A stretch of 64,000 nt of DNA. Origin: Aricia agestis (taxonomy: Eukaryota > Arthropoda > Insecta > Lepidoptera > Lycaenidae). Below the pieces are notes generated by a model. It saw only the letters and a program-made list of their open reading frames with translations, was not told the origin of the DNA and made no database searches. Below are positions 21,301 through 31,500 of the stretch, in pieces (position 1 is the stretch's first letter; every line of letters starts with the position of its first letter). The position numbers and the translations under genes are program-made. The stretch covers positions 7,318,501-7,382,500 of the forward strand of contig NC_056422.1 in the NCBI RefSeq assembly GCF_905147365.1. Direction: 5' to 3'.

Positions 21301-23709
21301 CTGGCCGCCCCCCAATCTTTGCCGCCCGGGGCAAGTGCACCCTCTCGCCTCCCTCTAAACCCGGGCCTGCGTGTGGCACTCGGGGACTATTGCAGTTAGC
21401 AGCTTGTCTACACGCGGTCTACGTCTAGTCGCACGCACACAAACACCGTGCCGAAATCTGCCGGAATCAAACGACGTTAGACGAGTGTTAGGTTTATTTT
21501 CGTTACGGAATTTCTTGATTCGATCACCGCGCTCAAAGACTATGATAAAAGCTAAAAAGTATGTCTAACTTTATCCTTCTTTTAGGTGTCATATGGAACC
21601 GTATTCAATTGGACAAAAGATCAGCAGGCGACCATACTCGGTGCATACTTTTGGAGCTACCCTGTGACGTCACTAATCGGGGGAACAGTGGCTGAGAGAT
21701 GGGGTCCCAGATATGTGGTGTTCTGGTGCTCCGTATTGGGAGCATTGTTGACAGTCCTGAGTCCAGCTGCTGCAAGTCTAGGCTATATAGCCCTTGTTCT
21801 GAATAGATTCGTTTTAGGAATCACTGGGGTACGTATTTTGGAAGTATTCAATGACTACAGAATCCTATCAAATATCAAAAATCTTGCTGTTTAAATGGTC
21901 GTCCTACATTTGTATTGAATGGAGCAGTGTTATCGCATAGTTATGGACAATCTTATTTTGTTACCAGGGCTTCATATACCCAGCTCTTCACGTGTTGGTG
22001 GCGCGATGGGCACCACCAGCTGAAAAGGGAAAGTTTACCAGCGCCCTGATGGGTGGAGTATTGGGAACCGTGGTCACCTGGTCGGTAACTGGGCCCCTGA
22101 TGGAGAATTATGGATGGTCCTGCGCGTTCTACGTACCAGGTGCACTCTGCCTGGTATGGTGCGCATTATGGTGGTACCTGGTTGCTGATAGACCCACAGA
22201 GCATCCACGCATTGCGGAATCCGAAAGGAAATACATTATGGAAGCTTTGGGTGACAAAATTCAGAAAACTAAGGTGAGTTCTCACTTCTCTACATATTAT
22301 AGTACCTACGTTCTTCGTGTTTTGATAGAAAGAAAGTATGTGCTTATAAAACGGCTACCTGCTTAGTAATAGGATTAGGGATTACCTAATATTTTCAAAG
22401 TTTACATCTGAAATAACAGAACATAATTTTCTTTCAGGTTGCTCCACCGTTCAAGAAAATATTCATGTCTTTCCCATTTTTGGCCATGACGGTTCTGCAC
22501 TTCGGAAACCTTTGGGGTCTTTACTTTATAATGACGGTTGGACCGCAATTCGTATCCAAAGTACTCGGCTTCCAACTATCTTCGGCTGGATTCATATCGG
22601 CTCTGCCATATCTCGCGAGATTGATATGTGCAGCAATATTTGGCGCTATCGGAGACTGTATATTGTCCAGAAAAATGATGTCGACTACAGCGATCAGGAA
22701 ATTCTTCTGCCTGTTCTCGCACATTCTACCCGGAGTTCTCCTCATATTGCTCATGTACACGGGTTGCTCCACGGCACTGTCCGTTGCCATGATAACGATG
22801 TCCATGGGCTTCAACGGAGCAGCGACGTTGACGAATCTCCAGAACCACCAAGATCTCGCGCCGAATTTCGCTGGTACTCTGTACGGAATCGCCAATTTCG
22901 TGGGCAGCACTTCAGGATTCTTTTCACCAATGATTACAGCTTATTTCACAAGAACCGGGGTAAGTTTGGCGTACAACCTTTACGCTTTAATAAAAGTACT
23001 ATCAGAGAAGTTGACTCATAGGCTGATGAACCTACTTAATTCGGTCGGGCTAAATCAAACTCAGCCATCAGATACCGACTAATATTGAATTGATATAACC
23101 AGACCAAATGACGTAGTTCCGTCAACTGCCTATAAATCAGTTTCTTCGATGGAATATTATGAAGTAACCAAATGGTACTTTGAACACTAAGACAGCACCA
23201 TAACTTCTAAGGGACTGATTTTATTATTATTATTATAAAAGAGTTTGTAGTTGTTGGTTACCATTGTCAATCTTAGGTCATTGGAGTTGTAGTGGTGGGG
23301 CAAAATGTCAGAAAAGTTGATTCATCGGCAGATGGCGGACCTACGTAATTTGGTCGCGTTATGTCAAAACCAGCTGACATTATCACACATTACATTGAAT
23401 TTGCATTGAATTGACATAATCCAATCAATTTCTTCGATGGTACTATTTATTAAAATATAGATTAAAATACAATATTTTTTGCAGGACACATTCACCCAAT
23501 GGCGGCCAGTGTTTTACATTGGTGCTTCTGTGTACATCGTGTCAGCGGTGTTCTTCATGATGTTCGGCACAGGACAGACTCAGTCCTGGAACTTCGTAGA
23601 AACTGACGACGAAGAGAAAAACGGCAAAGGTAAAGATATGACTGAAGTGACGAATGGAGTTAACAAGAATGACAAACCTGTAGAAAATATTACCACTACA
23701 AGCACTTGA
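3357..23709 (+). CDS. SLC17-type major facilitator transporter (putative inorganic phosphate cotransporter group), gene 1
   Basis: Seven coding exons assemble: 3357-3384, 17261-17387, 19310-19409, 21586-21828, 21968-22273, 22438-22959 and 23485-23709 (TGA). Together they give 1551 nt, an exact 517 codons (516 aa, usual for the family). All introns are GT-AG and all phases agree; exon 1 ends 'TTC G' and exon 2 opens 'AC ATT', making Asp10. Visible SLC17 hallmarks are a first helix ending RVNMSLNLIAMV (33-44), a luminal/extracellular loop with N-glycosylation sequons at N50, N68, N80 and N93, the segment ILGAYFWSYPVTSLIGG (102-118) followed by AERWGPR, then YPALHVLVARWAPPAE at the start of exon 5, and LAPNFAGTLYGIANFVGSTSGF in exon 6. 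The C-tail is acidic and cytosolic. The family moves organic or inorganic anions with Na+ or H+; the substrate cannot be read from sequence. The 28-nt exon 1 rests on phase and position only. Intron 1 is 13.9 kb. Confidence 0.88.
3811..3960. repeat. GGGCCTGTTTCAC hairpin MITE, copy 1 (worn)
   Basis: Reads tgtttcaccacttcct, aggctatccac, then the inverted atagcctattcgg and aataggccct. Most diverged of four copies. Confidence 0.65.
4440..4682. repeat. MITE with 'TATAGGTCTACCAGAATCTGAT' type ends
   Basis: 4462-4484 and 4656-4680 are inverted copies of taggtctaccagaatctgat. The right two thirds recurs at 45940-46117, and a reversed end fragment at 4020-4075. Confidence 0.65.
4877..5065 (+). repeat. 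'ACGAGCAATTCTTGTAT' repeat, copy 1
   Basis: About 190 bp ending caaagctcggtcaaatagctagt; strongly similar to 49918-50145. Probably the end of a non-LTR element. Confidence 0.65.
5542..5803 (-). repeat. 'AGGGTTCCGTA' repeat, short copy
   Basis: Opens with a diverged GTTCCGTACCTAAAGGG, has a GTCT run at 5592-5628 and closes GTCCGACTCGCACTTGGCCG. Internally deleted relative to 53129-53642. The long + frame across it is not a gene. Confidence 0.65.
5804..6535. other. Repeat debris in intron 1 of gene 1
   Basis: 5850-5975 contains an RTE-type end (cagtcgcgggcaaaatctagtt). 6120-6200 (gagtggagcaccccatggtt) resembles a LINE 3' UTR. No gene, splice signal or conserved frame seen. Confidence 0.4.
6536..6820 (-). 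repeat. GTGGGAGAGCCATG SINE family, copy 3 (internally deleted)
   Basis: Reversed copy with a short pyrimidine tract and a deletion near its 5' end (gcccacacgt replaces gcccattcg...cacgt). Confidence 0.75.
6838..8060. other. AT-rich intron sequence with RTE end at 7017-7171
   Basis: 7017-7171 (agctgtcccggtgaaccttg ... ttttatatatatatag) is an RTE-type repeat whose inverted relative lies at 61420-61568. 7890-8000 is a GC-rich patch (gggccgcccgtcacgggcag). Nothing else recognised. Confidence 0.5.
8068..8417. repeat. Palindromic MITE rich in ATTCGAAT
   Basis: Left end agggtatgttattcgaatat and right end gtcgaataataacattccct are inverted; the core is full of attcgaat units. The AT-rich frame inside is not coding. 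Confidence 0.75.
8844..8988. repeat. Hairpin MITE GCAGCCTCTACACGTTGG
   Basis: GCAGCCTCTACACGTTGGCC folds on its complement at the right end. TTAA lies on both sides (8840-8843, 8989-8992), as for piggyBac-type elements. Confidence 0.75.
9128..9265. repeat. GGGCCTGTTTCAC hairpin MITE, copy 2
   Basis: 138 bp, near-perfect hairpin, TTA at 9125-9127 and 9266-9268. The 3-bp TWA-type duplication points to the PIF/Harbinger group. Confidence 0.8.
9356..9611. repeat. Hairpin MITE ACCAGCCTGCCTAGCAT
   Basis: ACCAGCCTGCCTAGCATATG and ATGCTAGGCAGGCTGGT bracket 256 bp; a second block (gagatattatctcactct) also pairs. Confidence 0.75.
9620..10780. other. Intron 1 stretch, little recognisable
   Basis: AT-rich. 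A small hairpin (aaggctaggtgtttactgtacctagcctt, split stem at about 10610-10640) is the only structure I could see; no exon. Confidence 0.5.
11037..11375 (+). repeat. RTE-derived non-autonomous fragment
   Basis: Starts actagctgttacccgcgact, has aaatcggtccagccatttcg and a GACA stretch; ends at aatattactaacagacactc. Inserted in the element at 10922-11642. Confidence 0.6.
11427..11571. repeat. Hairpin MITE CGACAAGGCTTTAAATGAACG, copy 1
   Basis: Ends cgacaaggctttaaatgaac and ttcatttaaagccttgtcg pair over about 30 bp. A second copy is nested at 56905-57022. Confidence 0.75.
12002..12050. repeat. Perfect 21-bp stem-loop
   Basis: AGCAGATTTTTGTGAACAAA(T) pairs exactly with its complement around a 7-nt loop. 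Confidence 0.85.
12060..12600. other. Intron 1 stretch without recognised features
   Basis: AT-rich; 12395-12530 (gattcgtcccggtcgggacag ... aacccgggaatgaacc) looks like an old repeat end. No exon seen. Confidence 0.4.
12621..12762. repeat. Hairpin MITE TATAGTCTGTCAAG, copy 1
   Basis: tatagtctgtcaagaa and ttcttgacagactata bracket blocks that also pair (caacatcgtagtgtcat). TA ends fit mariner-type MITEs; copy 2 at 46972-47135. Confidence 0.75.
13046..13287. repeat. Long inverted repeat with 126-nt spacer
   Basis: 13046-13103 and 13230-13287 are 58-bp arms with only a few mismatches (ttgtgtaaagtaatat / atattactttacacaa). No known MITE ends recognised. Confidence 0.75.
13870..14018. repeat. Lepidopteran repeat ending 'ACCCCTCTTTTTTGTCGGGGGTT'
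   Basis: Contains atcaaaatcggtccacccgt, a GACA run and the end acacccctcttttttgtcg; a short relative of that end is at 50488-50515. Confidence 0.5.
14356..14507. repeat. Hairpin MITE with AGCGATTATCGTAAAC arms
   Basis: gacaagtgtcaagcgattat and its complement at the right end; catacattttgttgg pairs with ccaacaaaatgtatg inside. Confidence 0.75.
14555..14740 (+). repeat. RTE-derived non-autonomous repeat (GGGAAAGGACATAGGATAC family), copy 1
   Basis: ataaatgcgaaagtgtgtctgtct at the start, then cacgggaaaggacataggat and a weak ggatttgcg end. Relatives lie at 27130-27250 (reversed), 37585-37715, 56098-56285 and 58690-58935. Confidence 0.6.
14585..14622. repeat. Perfect 17-bp stem, 4-nt loop hairpin
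   Basis: TCACGCTACCGCTAGGT, loop GTTT, then the exact complement. It sits inside an RTE-derived repeat where relatives have no hairpin. Confidence 0.85.
14758..14917. repeat. Hairpin MITE AGGCCGGTATAAATAGTCAG, copy 1
   Basis: taggccggtataaatagtca folds on actatttataccggcctta, and the arms pair almost throughout (gtctcaagacacggttcagg). Confidence 0.85.
14937..15057. repeat. Hairpin MITE AGGCCGGTATAAATAGTCAG, copy 2
   Basis: Shorter relative starting 20 bp after copy 1, same ends, asymmetric internal deletion. Confidence 0.85.
15066..15220. repeat. Hairpin MITE GATCCGACCGTAAAATCCTG
   Basis: gatccgaccgtaaaatcctg pairs with caggactttacggtcggatc; the inner block cgtttttttcgatcaaat also pairs. 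Confidence 0.85.
15260..16200. other. Intron 1 stretch without recognised genes
   Basis: AT-rich; a GAGA run at 15936-15952 and a short (cagctaccgcttgccatcag) repeat-like piece at 15555-15590. No exon. Confidence 0.4.
16909..17001 (-). repeat. 'AGGGTTCCGTA' repeat, end fragment
   Basis: Ends with the GACTCGCACTTGGCCGATTT signature 260 nt before exon 2 of gene 1. The preceding 16200-16900 holds 'cgtcag' rich sequence without a gene. Confidence 0.55.
17418..17552. repeat. Hairpin MITE directly after exon 2 of gene 1
   Basis: gccaaaatgtaaggaattga at 17457 pairs with tcaattccatacatttttgg at 17523; outer agccaag/cttggct also pairs. About 30 nt after the exon 2 donor. Confidence 0.7.
17718..18832. 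repeat. GTACTATCAGAGAA MITE split by a GC-rich inverted-repeat element
   Basis: The left half (17718-17793, gtaccatcgaggaaattgac) and right half (18727-18832, ...ttctctgatagtac) together form one MITE; a GC-rich element of about 930 bp lies between. Confidence 0.75.
17794..18726. mobile_element. GC-rich 0.9-kb inverted-repeat element
   Basis: Ends gCTTCTCACGGCGtG and CGCGCCGTGAGAAGG are inverted. 17860-17975 and 18370-18480 are near-perfect inverted arms (gtgttaataaagtttaattt). The right arm carries extra reshuffled copies of GCCGTGAGAAG, GAGCCACCCCTTC and GCGCGGCTTG units. A central 400 bp is AT-rich with a small hairpin (18206-18234). ATTC on each side may be the target duplication. No ORF of note. 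Confidence 0.65.
18848..19187 (+). repeat. GTGGGAGAGCCATG SINE family, copy 4
   Basis: Sense copy in intron 2 of gene 1, 123 nt before the exon at 19310, with a long repeated CCCTT pyrimidine tract and an A tail. Confidence 0.8.
19604..19664. repeat. Perfect stem-loop in intron 3 of gene 1
   Basis: AAAGCCAGAAGGATCATTAT pairs exactly with the right arm around an AT-rich loop. Confidence 0.8.
19768..20094 (-). repeat. GTGGGAGAGCCATG SINE family, copy 5, with target duplication
   Basis: Reversed full copy flanked by AAAAGTT at 19762-19768 and 20096-20102. The 7-bp duplication plus A-rich tail support spread by retroposition. Confidence 0.8.
20100..21040. other. Intron 3 stretch without recognised features
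   Basis: AT-rich sequence; no exon, known repeat end or long hairpin seen. Confidence 0.4.
21050..21368. repeat. GGCCCGGATCTACG repeat
   Basis: Starts caggcccggatctacg, ends ctaaacccgggcctg (inverted ends). A related piece is at 36362-36425 (gccccggatctagg). Its GC content makes long shadow frames; none is a gene. Confidence 0.55.
22996..23153. repeat. GTACTATCAGAGAA hairpin MITE, intron 6 of gene 1, first copy
   Basis: gtactatcagagaagttgac at the left and ttcttcgatggaatatt at the right; begins 36 nt after the exon 6 donor. Its sequence extends the exon 6 frame only by chance. Confidence 0.75.
23304..23445. repeat. GTACTATCAGAGAA hairpin MITE, intron 6 of gene 1, second copy
   Basis: atgtcagaaaagttgattca to ttcttcgatggtactatt; ends about 39 nt before the last exon (23485). 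Confidence 0.75.
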
Positions 23710-24900
23710 AATGGACTGAAAATGTAAAGGATGTTACTGGCATTTTTGAATCAGATTTTATAATACCCAAAGATGAGGAGAATACTAGGGAACTAAACAG
23801 ATATGGATATTGACTACGATTTGTTATATTTGAAATTTTACTATTGTTACTTTTAGTTTATTCCGTCCATTGTAATTTGATCGTGTTTAGCGTAAAATAA
23901 TCGAATTTAAAAAATATATTCTAATAGAAATAATTTATACTCTATGAAATATTTAATCTGTACCTGTAAATATTAGTTACGTTATTGTGCAATAATTTTA
24001 TTTAATGTCTAATGTTTACAATTTTGCGTTTAGATTTTTAGTAAATATCATAGATTGACATTATTAATTTTAAAAAACCTGTATTTTAACAATTAACAGG
24101 AATAGCTGTGTGTGTTGTATGATGTATCAATATTGTGACACATGCTTAAGAATTAAAATAATATAATAATGTTATAATACAAAATAAGTCGACGTTGAAA
24201 TTAAGTAAGATTTACAACGTCGACTTATTTGTATTGACTTTTAAAAATATTTTACCAATCGATACAATATTTAATAAGAATTTGGTTGTAGCAAAGCAAT
24301 TCAAAAATTTTATTGGATATTTAGGTTTTCAATTACTTACCTACCTACTATTGCATGATAATAATTATGTACCTATTCGATATTTTACAAAAATCGTTTT
24401 TATTTTTAGTTATTTATACGAAATATTATTGTGACTGTAGTGATTTGTATGTCTTTACAACTTTTTTTTTGTAGAAAAAGATCGAATATTAGGATTTTAA
24501 AAGAAATGTAAACGAATAGAGATGCAGGATATCTCCAATTACTTACCATATTATTTGACGCTGAAAGATAATAGATATACTTAGGTACTTAAGTTATTGT
24601 AAACACAACAACATTTTTATTTTGCTTTTGATAGCCATTGTTCACAGGTAAATTTTGGTCCAGTCTCCTTGCAAAGTTCAAAATTTAATAATGAGACAAC
24701 TCAAGTTTTATACATAAATTAAATTCTATGGTGACCAAATTCTGCCAACTTTTGTTTATATTTTACAGCTTTGTTAGGAGATCGGGACTTTGAGATTTTT
24801 TTATCGGTCTACGAAATGAAAGATAGGCTAGAACATAGGCAAAATAAATTTTTGGCCGGAATGCATTTGTTTTATCTTTTGAATGAATCATTTAGTTGAC
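23710..24900. other. 3' region of gene 1 and intergenic spacer
   Basis: AT-rich with several possible poly(A) variants but no convincing AATAAA. Contains the perfect hairpin at 24182-24230. Confidence 0.4.
24182..24230. repeat. Perfect 16-bp stem-loop downstream of gene 1
   Basis: AAATAAGTCGACGTTG pairs exactly with CAACGTCGACTTATTT around a 17-nt loop, 470 nt after the gene 1 stop; may lie in its 3' UTR. Confidence 0.8.
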
Positions 24901-24902
24901 TA

Positions 24903-25115
24903 ATGCCCGTTTTCACCAACCACCCCCTAATGCATAAGCGTCTCCTAGGAGCCTTTAAAAGTCGTGTACCTATCTCTGAAAAAAAAGTTTTTCACCAATG
25001 CTTTGGTGACACTAAGTCGTTGGTTAAATTTTATTTTAATTTAAGCCGATCTTGGCCTCTACGGGACACCAAAAGTTAGGAAGCGGTTGGTGAAATCTGT
25101 CATTTAATTTTTAAG
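24903..25115. repeat. Worn hairpin MITE 'TAATGCCCGTTTTCACCAA'
   Basis: cccgttttcaccaaccac versus gcggttggtgaaatctg at the right; a related left end occurs at 16198 (taatgtccgttttcaccaat). Confidence 0.5.
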
Positions 25116-25581
25116 TATTTATTGTTTATATTATAACGTAAAAATAAAAATATTAAAATAAGTACTAGATGTTTTCTTCTTAAATCGCATTTTAGCAATA
25201 TAACGTCGCTTACGTTAAGTTTTGGCTTAAATAAAATATGTATAAGTAAGTGCACTCTATTGAGCCTAGGGCCTAGGCCCTATTTCATCTCGCCTCTGAA
25301 AATAAAAACGTGCCTTCTCATTCACAAAGAAATATACAAAATACGAGAGGGTTAACATGATCTATAAAATTGATTAATGGATAAATAATTATAAACTTAC
25401 CAGAATTAGTGAAATTGGCACTTAATCATAATATTTAGTTTTTCATTTCTTTTTTTAAAATTTAGAATCTAATTATCATTAAAACAAATGATAAGTACAA
25501 TAATTGTCTACTACGATTTCAATGCGGCCATGATATTTACACGTCTATGAATATTAAATATTTTTTTCTTCCTAAATTACG

Positions 25582-28500
25582 ATGAAAATAAGAATTCGCG
25601 CCATTGTGAGTAATAATGGGCTTTATTTTTGATAATACAACAATAATAAAGTATGTCGTAATGTTTTAGGTGGGAATAATGATATTTTTCGGTTACTTCC
25701 TCATATACGTCACTAGGTACAACATAGCAGTGCATATTGTTGACATGGTCGATGGGCCGTGGAAGCACAAACGAAATAGGAGTGAGAGTGTGAGAAAGGG
25801 GCATCGGGCAGAAAGCTTACGAATAAGAAAGAAAACAGGGGTAAGTAAGGCCCATTGCGCCAGCTAGGTCTTTAGGTCTAGACGAGTGAAGTCACTGAAC
25901 CTAATTCCTATCTACTTATATATTACGAATAGAATAGAAACAATTTTTCGAAATTGTAATCTTAGCGCTAAGCTATTACTATTTAAAACATAGTTACTAT
26001 TTAAAAAGGTCAAATAGTGCAAATTATGGGGTACCTTTTATCTATTAGCCAATTTGCTCATTGAAAAATTGGTCCCTGAACAGTTGTGGATTTGTTGCCA
26101 ATAATTCAGCGGTGTCCCGAGCCATTCTAGGATTTCCACCCGCCCACCGGTGCCAAATTGCCAACCATAATCCATATGCCTATATAATATATACGTGGGA
26201 GAGCCATGCTTCGGCACGAATGGGCCGGCTCGACCGGAGAAATACCATGTTCTCACAGAAAACCGGCGTGAAACAGCGCTTGCGCTGTGTTTCGCCGAGT
26301 GAGTGAGTTTACTGGAGGCCCAATTCACTTCCCTATCCTCCCCTATTCCCTTCCCTTCCCATCCCTACCCTTCCCTATTATACCCTATTCCCTCTTAAAA
26401 GGCCGGCAACGCACCTGCGAGTGTCCATGGGCGACGGAAATTGCTTTCCATCAGGTGACCCGTTTGCTCGTTTGCCCTCTTATTTCATAAAAAAAATGTA
26501 TAGAAATCTTTCCAGCAAGTTTTCTTGTTACAGTCTGTCATAGACATAATGTACTGGAGTGAGAGCAAAATAAGTTTGTTACTGGCAGCCTACCATTTGG
26601 GATACTGTACTTGCTTTCCTATTTTCCATAACTATGGGGACAGGTTAGTAATTACTAATTAGATAACTGCCTCCTTTTTGAAAGTCTGTTACGGCTGTAA
26701 GAAAAAAAAACATCCAAACGAACACGACTGAGTCATCATTAAATATGCAAAACATATTTAAGTTTATAATTAATTATCAAGTAAGTACCAAAACATGCTT
26801 GGATTAAACTTTAATAAACGACGTTGGATTAACGACTGGCAATTGTGAACTTTTGATAATGAGATTTAGGCCCCAAACTTGTTACACCAATCATAATAAG
26901 GAAATGTAAAACATTGAATAATATGCTAAAACAGCCGTTGACAACATTTGCAAAAAATCGAGTTTCTAAGATCAGATTTTTTCCGTTTTCGTCATTTTGG
27001 CGATTATACGTCTTGTTTTAGTTGGTAGAAAAATCACGAAGATAATAATAATTATATTTAGAACCTTTCCTAATTAATCTTTATTTCATGCTAGTCAAAT
27101 AACTTGTCCTGTAATTAATATTTAAAACTAGATGTCGCCCGAAAGCTCCGTTATACCAAAATTAGTCTATCGCGCGGGAACCGTACAATTTTCCGGGATA
27201 AAAAGTATCCTCTGTCCTTTCCCGGGACTCAAAGTATCTCCATACCCACAAAATCGGTTCCCTATCCTCCCCTATTCCCTTCCCTACCCTCCCCTATTAC
27301 CCTATTCCCTCTTAAAAGGCCGGCAATGCACCTGCAGCCCTTCTGATGCTGCGAGTGTCTATGGGCGACGGAAGTTGCTGTCCATCAGGTGACCTGGTTG
27401 CTCGTTCGCCCCCTTACTTCATAAAAAAAAGGTTTTGCGACCAATCAGATGCATAAACAGACATACAAACGGATTTATTGTAGACACTTATAGAATACAG
27501 TACCAACCTATATAACCTTAAATATTGAATAGGCTTCATTGGTGCTAATTTTAGGTACGGGCCGACGCGCGTAGTGGGAGTTAGTGGTTTCGTGTCTGGT
27601 CTCCTGAACTGCCTCACTCCAGCATCAGCCTACTACAGCTACTGGGTGTTGTTCCTGTTTCGCGTTATTATTGGATTTTGCGCGGTTTGTGAATTGACAT
27701 TTTACTCATTCATACGTTTTTGGTTAACTTTGCTTAGTTAGCGAGGAAGGTATAAACTTTGGAGGCCAAGCAGAGAGAGAGAAAGAGAGCCAAGCAAGAC
27801 CTCAATGATTTAGGATAAGTGTCTTTGTATTTGTATAGGATTTCTTTCTACGAAACGAAAGACAAAGCGACAGAATAGAATATGGACAAAGAACTTCTCT
27901 ATTCCTAAATCTGTCAACCATTAGTTCGCATTTCTAACTTGTGCACAATTCATACTAAGCCTGCTGGTGAACCTTAAATAAAATATGACACAAAAGGCCA
28001 TCGAAAGATTTGTTACATAACATGAGAAGAAACAAAATCAAAAATAAATTTTGCAGGAAAAAAAACCTTCTTATGTTTTAGGGCGCAATGCAACCAAGTA
28101 TGGTTCAAGTTCTAAGGCACTGGGTCCCTCCTACTGAAAGACATCATTTCATGTGGGCTTACTGTGGTAAGTATTGAGTTTTGAGTATGTCTAGGTACTA
28201 CTCAGTAATAGCAAAATCTTTATGATTACTCTACAAGGTAGTTAACCGATTCGTTGCCACCTTCATTTTCACGAATTCTTACCACAGGCCAAGCAGTTTG
28301 TTCGATAATGCGCCATAAGCGTCATCGGCCCTGCTAAACGATGACGCCCCACGTGCGGCATTGGCCACTGGTTGTGTTTTATGCACATTTAGACTAAGGA
28401 ATTGTAATTACAGTATAATAAATTAGTTTTAACGTGATTTTTAACAATCCTTGGCGCCTGGCGCGTCATCGGCCTCACTGAATCTTTTTAAATGACGCGC

Positions 28501-31500
28501 TGAGCGCGGCAGTGGCCACGAATCGATTAAAGTAGAGTTAATTAGGACCCCCTACTCTACCTAGCTAGAGAAACGCACATAGACCATATTTTTTAGCTTT
28601 TCTTGGTCAGGTTAGGTTAATGTAGTTGAATCTCTTTTGTTTCGAGTGTACCGATATTTTTTAGGAAAAAGAAGTCCGCGGGATGAAAATAACTATAAAT
28701 AAATATATACTAACTAGGATCGCAATCATCCTATCCTATAATATACAGTCGTACAGTATATCCATGTATATCTTATTATAAGGATTAACTGGTGCTACCA
28801 ATTACCATGTATTTAAAGTAACTACAGAGGCACCTATTAAGAGCCCGTACTATCTTTTCTACTGCTCTCTTCAAACTCACGCCCGTCTTTCATATGCCGG
28901 GTGAAAAAGGACGATCGCCAAGTTAGCGGGCAGTTATAGGTTTTCTGGTTTTTAAAGGGTTTTTTATATGAAAGTGGTAAGAAGTAATTCCAACATTGTA
29001 TAGACGATTTTCTCAACAGTACATTGTATTTTTTTCATACCGTTAAGACGTCAATATACAATCCATAAAAAGGTGATATTCTAAACCTTTTACAGCAAAA
29101 ATCACAAAACTGTCGCGGGTTTGAGTTGGATTATTTAAAGATACTTAAAAAAAATAAAAAATCTAGCTGCAACATTAGATTATAATTGAAATGATCTTAC
29201 ATGTTGTGCATTAAAACTTATAGAAATACTGTATTTTAACTGTTAAATCACGTCTGTAAAATAAGCGAAATCGGCAAAATTTCGTATACGGACTCTTAAA
29301 TACATAAACACAGGTTACAGCTCGATTATTTAATACAAAATATTAAATAATCGAGCTGTAAACTTTAGATAACAAAGAATGATTAGTGCGTTTTTTTTCC
29401 TTATAACAACCATGAAATAACAAGCCCGCATATGCCTTGAAATCAAAAGTAAGGCATATATTAGTAGTTACTATGATGATTCTGCAAGTTACACTTGACA
29501 CATATTAGGACTAGATGTAATTAAAAACATGGACATCTGATGAGGCTGTAGAATGATCGAATCACATAATACGTTTAAGTTAATCCATCATTCAAATTAT
29601 ACCATTGTTTCCCATTATAGTTGTAGGTGAAGTTGAAAAACCGCAAAATGATTTAAATTTTACTTGAATTATGACATGAAGCATAGTTTTCATGAATAGT
29701 CTTTTAAAGAGTTCGTGTTTCTTTTAAAAAGTGCCGGTTCTTCTCGCCGGGTTAGTTCCCGAACCGGTGGTAGGCACCTTAGTATCGACGTTCAGAAATA
29801 TTTTTGTAAAAAAATTACTCTGAATAAAAAATATTTTGATTTGATTTGATTTGAAAGAATCATTAGAATATAGCACCTATAAAATGTTAGCTTGATAAAT
29901 ATTATTCTTTAATTGAATCCCATGCGATTTTAAGTGTAGTTAGACTAGCAAAAACTTATTTGCGCACGATTTTGAGCGAGGTTGGCAGTTCTTCGTAGCA
30001 TTCGGCGCGGCGTAGCAATATCGGGGAATCCCCAATTTTAATTATCAGATTGAAGTTTACGTTATGATGGATGACTTCAACAATTTGCTTACACAATAGA
30101 CTAATTCACGTTATACGTACAGGTGCTTTATATATTAAAAAAAAACTAGTTGTTATTAGGTAATTGCTAAGTAGCAAGTAGGTGCTAATGTGTCTACAAA
30201 ATCATGTGAATATTATTATTACTGTACGTACGACGTACGTCGTACATGTATGTGTTTAAGATTTAAAATCGCAAGATATGAAATTATTATTAATTAAATA
30301 TAGTACGACATGATAACAAAAAATACGCCTCCGCCATCTATAAGTACTACAATAAAGTCAAACATTCGATGTCAAAATATCCTCAACCTCTGAACAGCCA
30401 GAAGTAGGGCCACTTTTCTCTCGACGTCATTCCTCATCGTTTTCAGGGTACACCTTAGGAACATGCTGCACCTTCTTACTGTGCGCCGCAGTCCAGTATT
30501 ACTCAACGTGGTGTGTGGGCTTCTACCTGAGTGGGGCAGCCCAAGTTACCTGGTCTATAATCTGGTTGCTGGTGGTCACCGACTCTCCCAACAAACACTC
30601 CTTCATATCTGACGATGAACGAATCTATTTGAGTAATACAATCAGTAATGTTTTTGCTATAAAGGTATATCTTTAGTCATTCTTGAATTATATTTAAAGT
30701 TAAATGAAAACCCAACAAACTTCTTTGAAGTCGTCATGACGTGCCAATTTTACCTTTTAGTTCCGTAACATGTCGTCGTAACGTCGTTGATACGTCGATA
30801 AGACCGAGAAAAGGCCCATTTTATACGAATCAGTGTCGCAAAAGAGTCCCGTTATCGTCGTATAATTAACATAGTGGTGTAGTGGTCGCATGTAGTGAGC
30901 ATAACTTTTTGTCGCGTTATGGTATTTTTTACCTCAGTTTTACAACACTTTGCCGAATGACAGTACTAATGACGATTAATAAATCAAACTTTTTAATCGG
31001 GACTTAACGCGACTTATTTAAGTAGTAATGCTACTACGAGTACATACTTTTTCTCGACGTTTCGGCCGTGTTGCAACGGCCGTGGTCACGAGGGGACTCA
31101 AAAAGAAAAACAAAAAAAAAAGATTAATAAATCAGTTCAGCCGTGGGTCCAGACCAAGGCCAATTATAATTATACCTACCGAGTGCTCGGCTGAGGGAAT
31201 GCATACAAGATATACCTACCAAGTGCTTCACCTAGACTTCAGGCCCTAGTCTGATTACTCTACTCCATAATAGGTGTAATCAAGGCTTCTTTTTTTAACC
31301 GACTTCAAAAAAAGGTTATCAATTCGACGCGTATGTATGTAATATTTCCAGAACTGCCCAATTTTCGTATATTATGTTAGTCTATGTCAGCGTCTGAACA
31401 AATGTGCCAAATATCAAAAGTGTATGTATGTATGTATGTTTTTAAGTTTTATGTTTGTGTTCGCATATCTCTGGAACTACCATTCCGATTTCAGTTATTA

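Larger units (their letters stand above)
28560..30440. other. Rest of gene 2 intron 5
   Basis: AT-rich. Holds a perfect hairpin (29315-29361) and a LINE-like tail (29700-29860). A palindromic gtacgtacgacgtacgtcgtac lies at about 30223-30245. No additional exon is needed or seen. Confidence 0.5.

Noticed and set aside
22512..23021. 169-codon + and 129-codon - frames over exon 6
   Set aside because: Shadow frames of the transporter exon 22438-22959.
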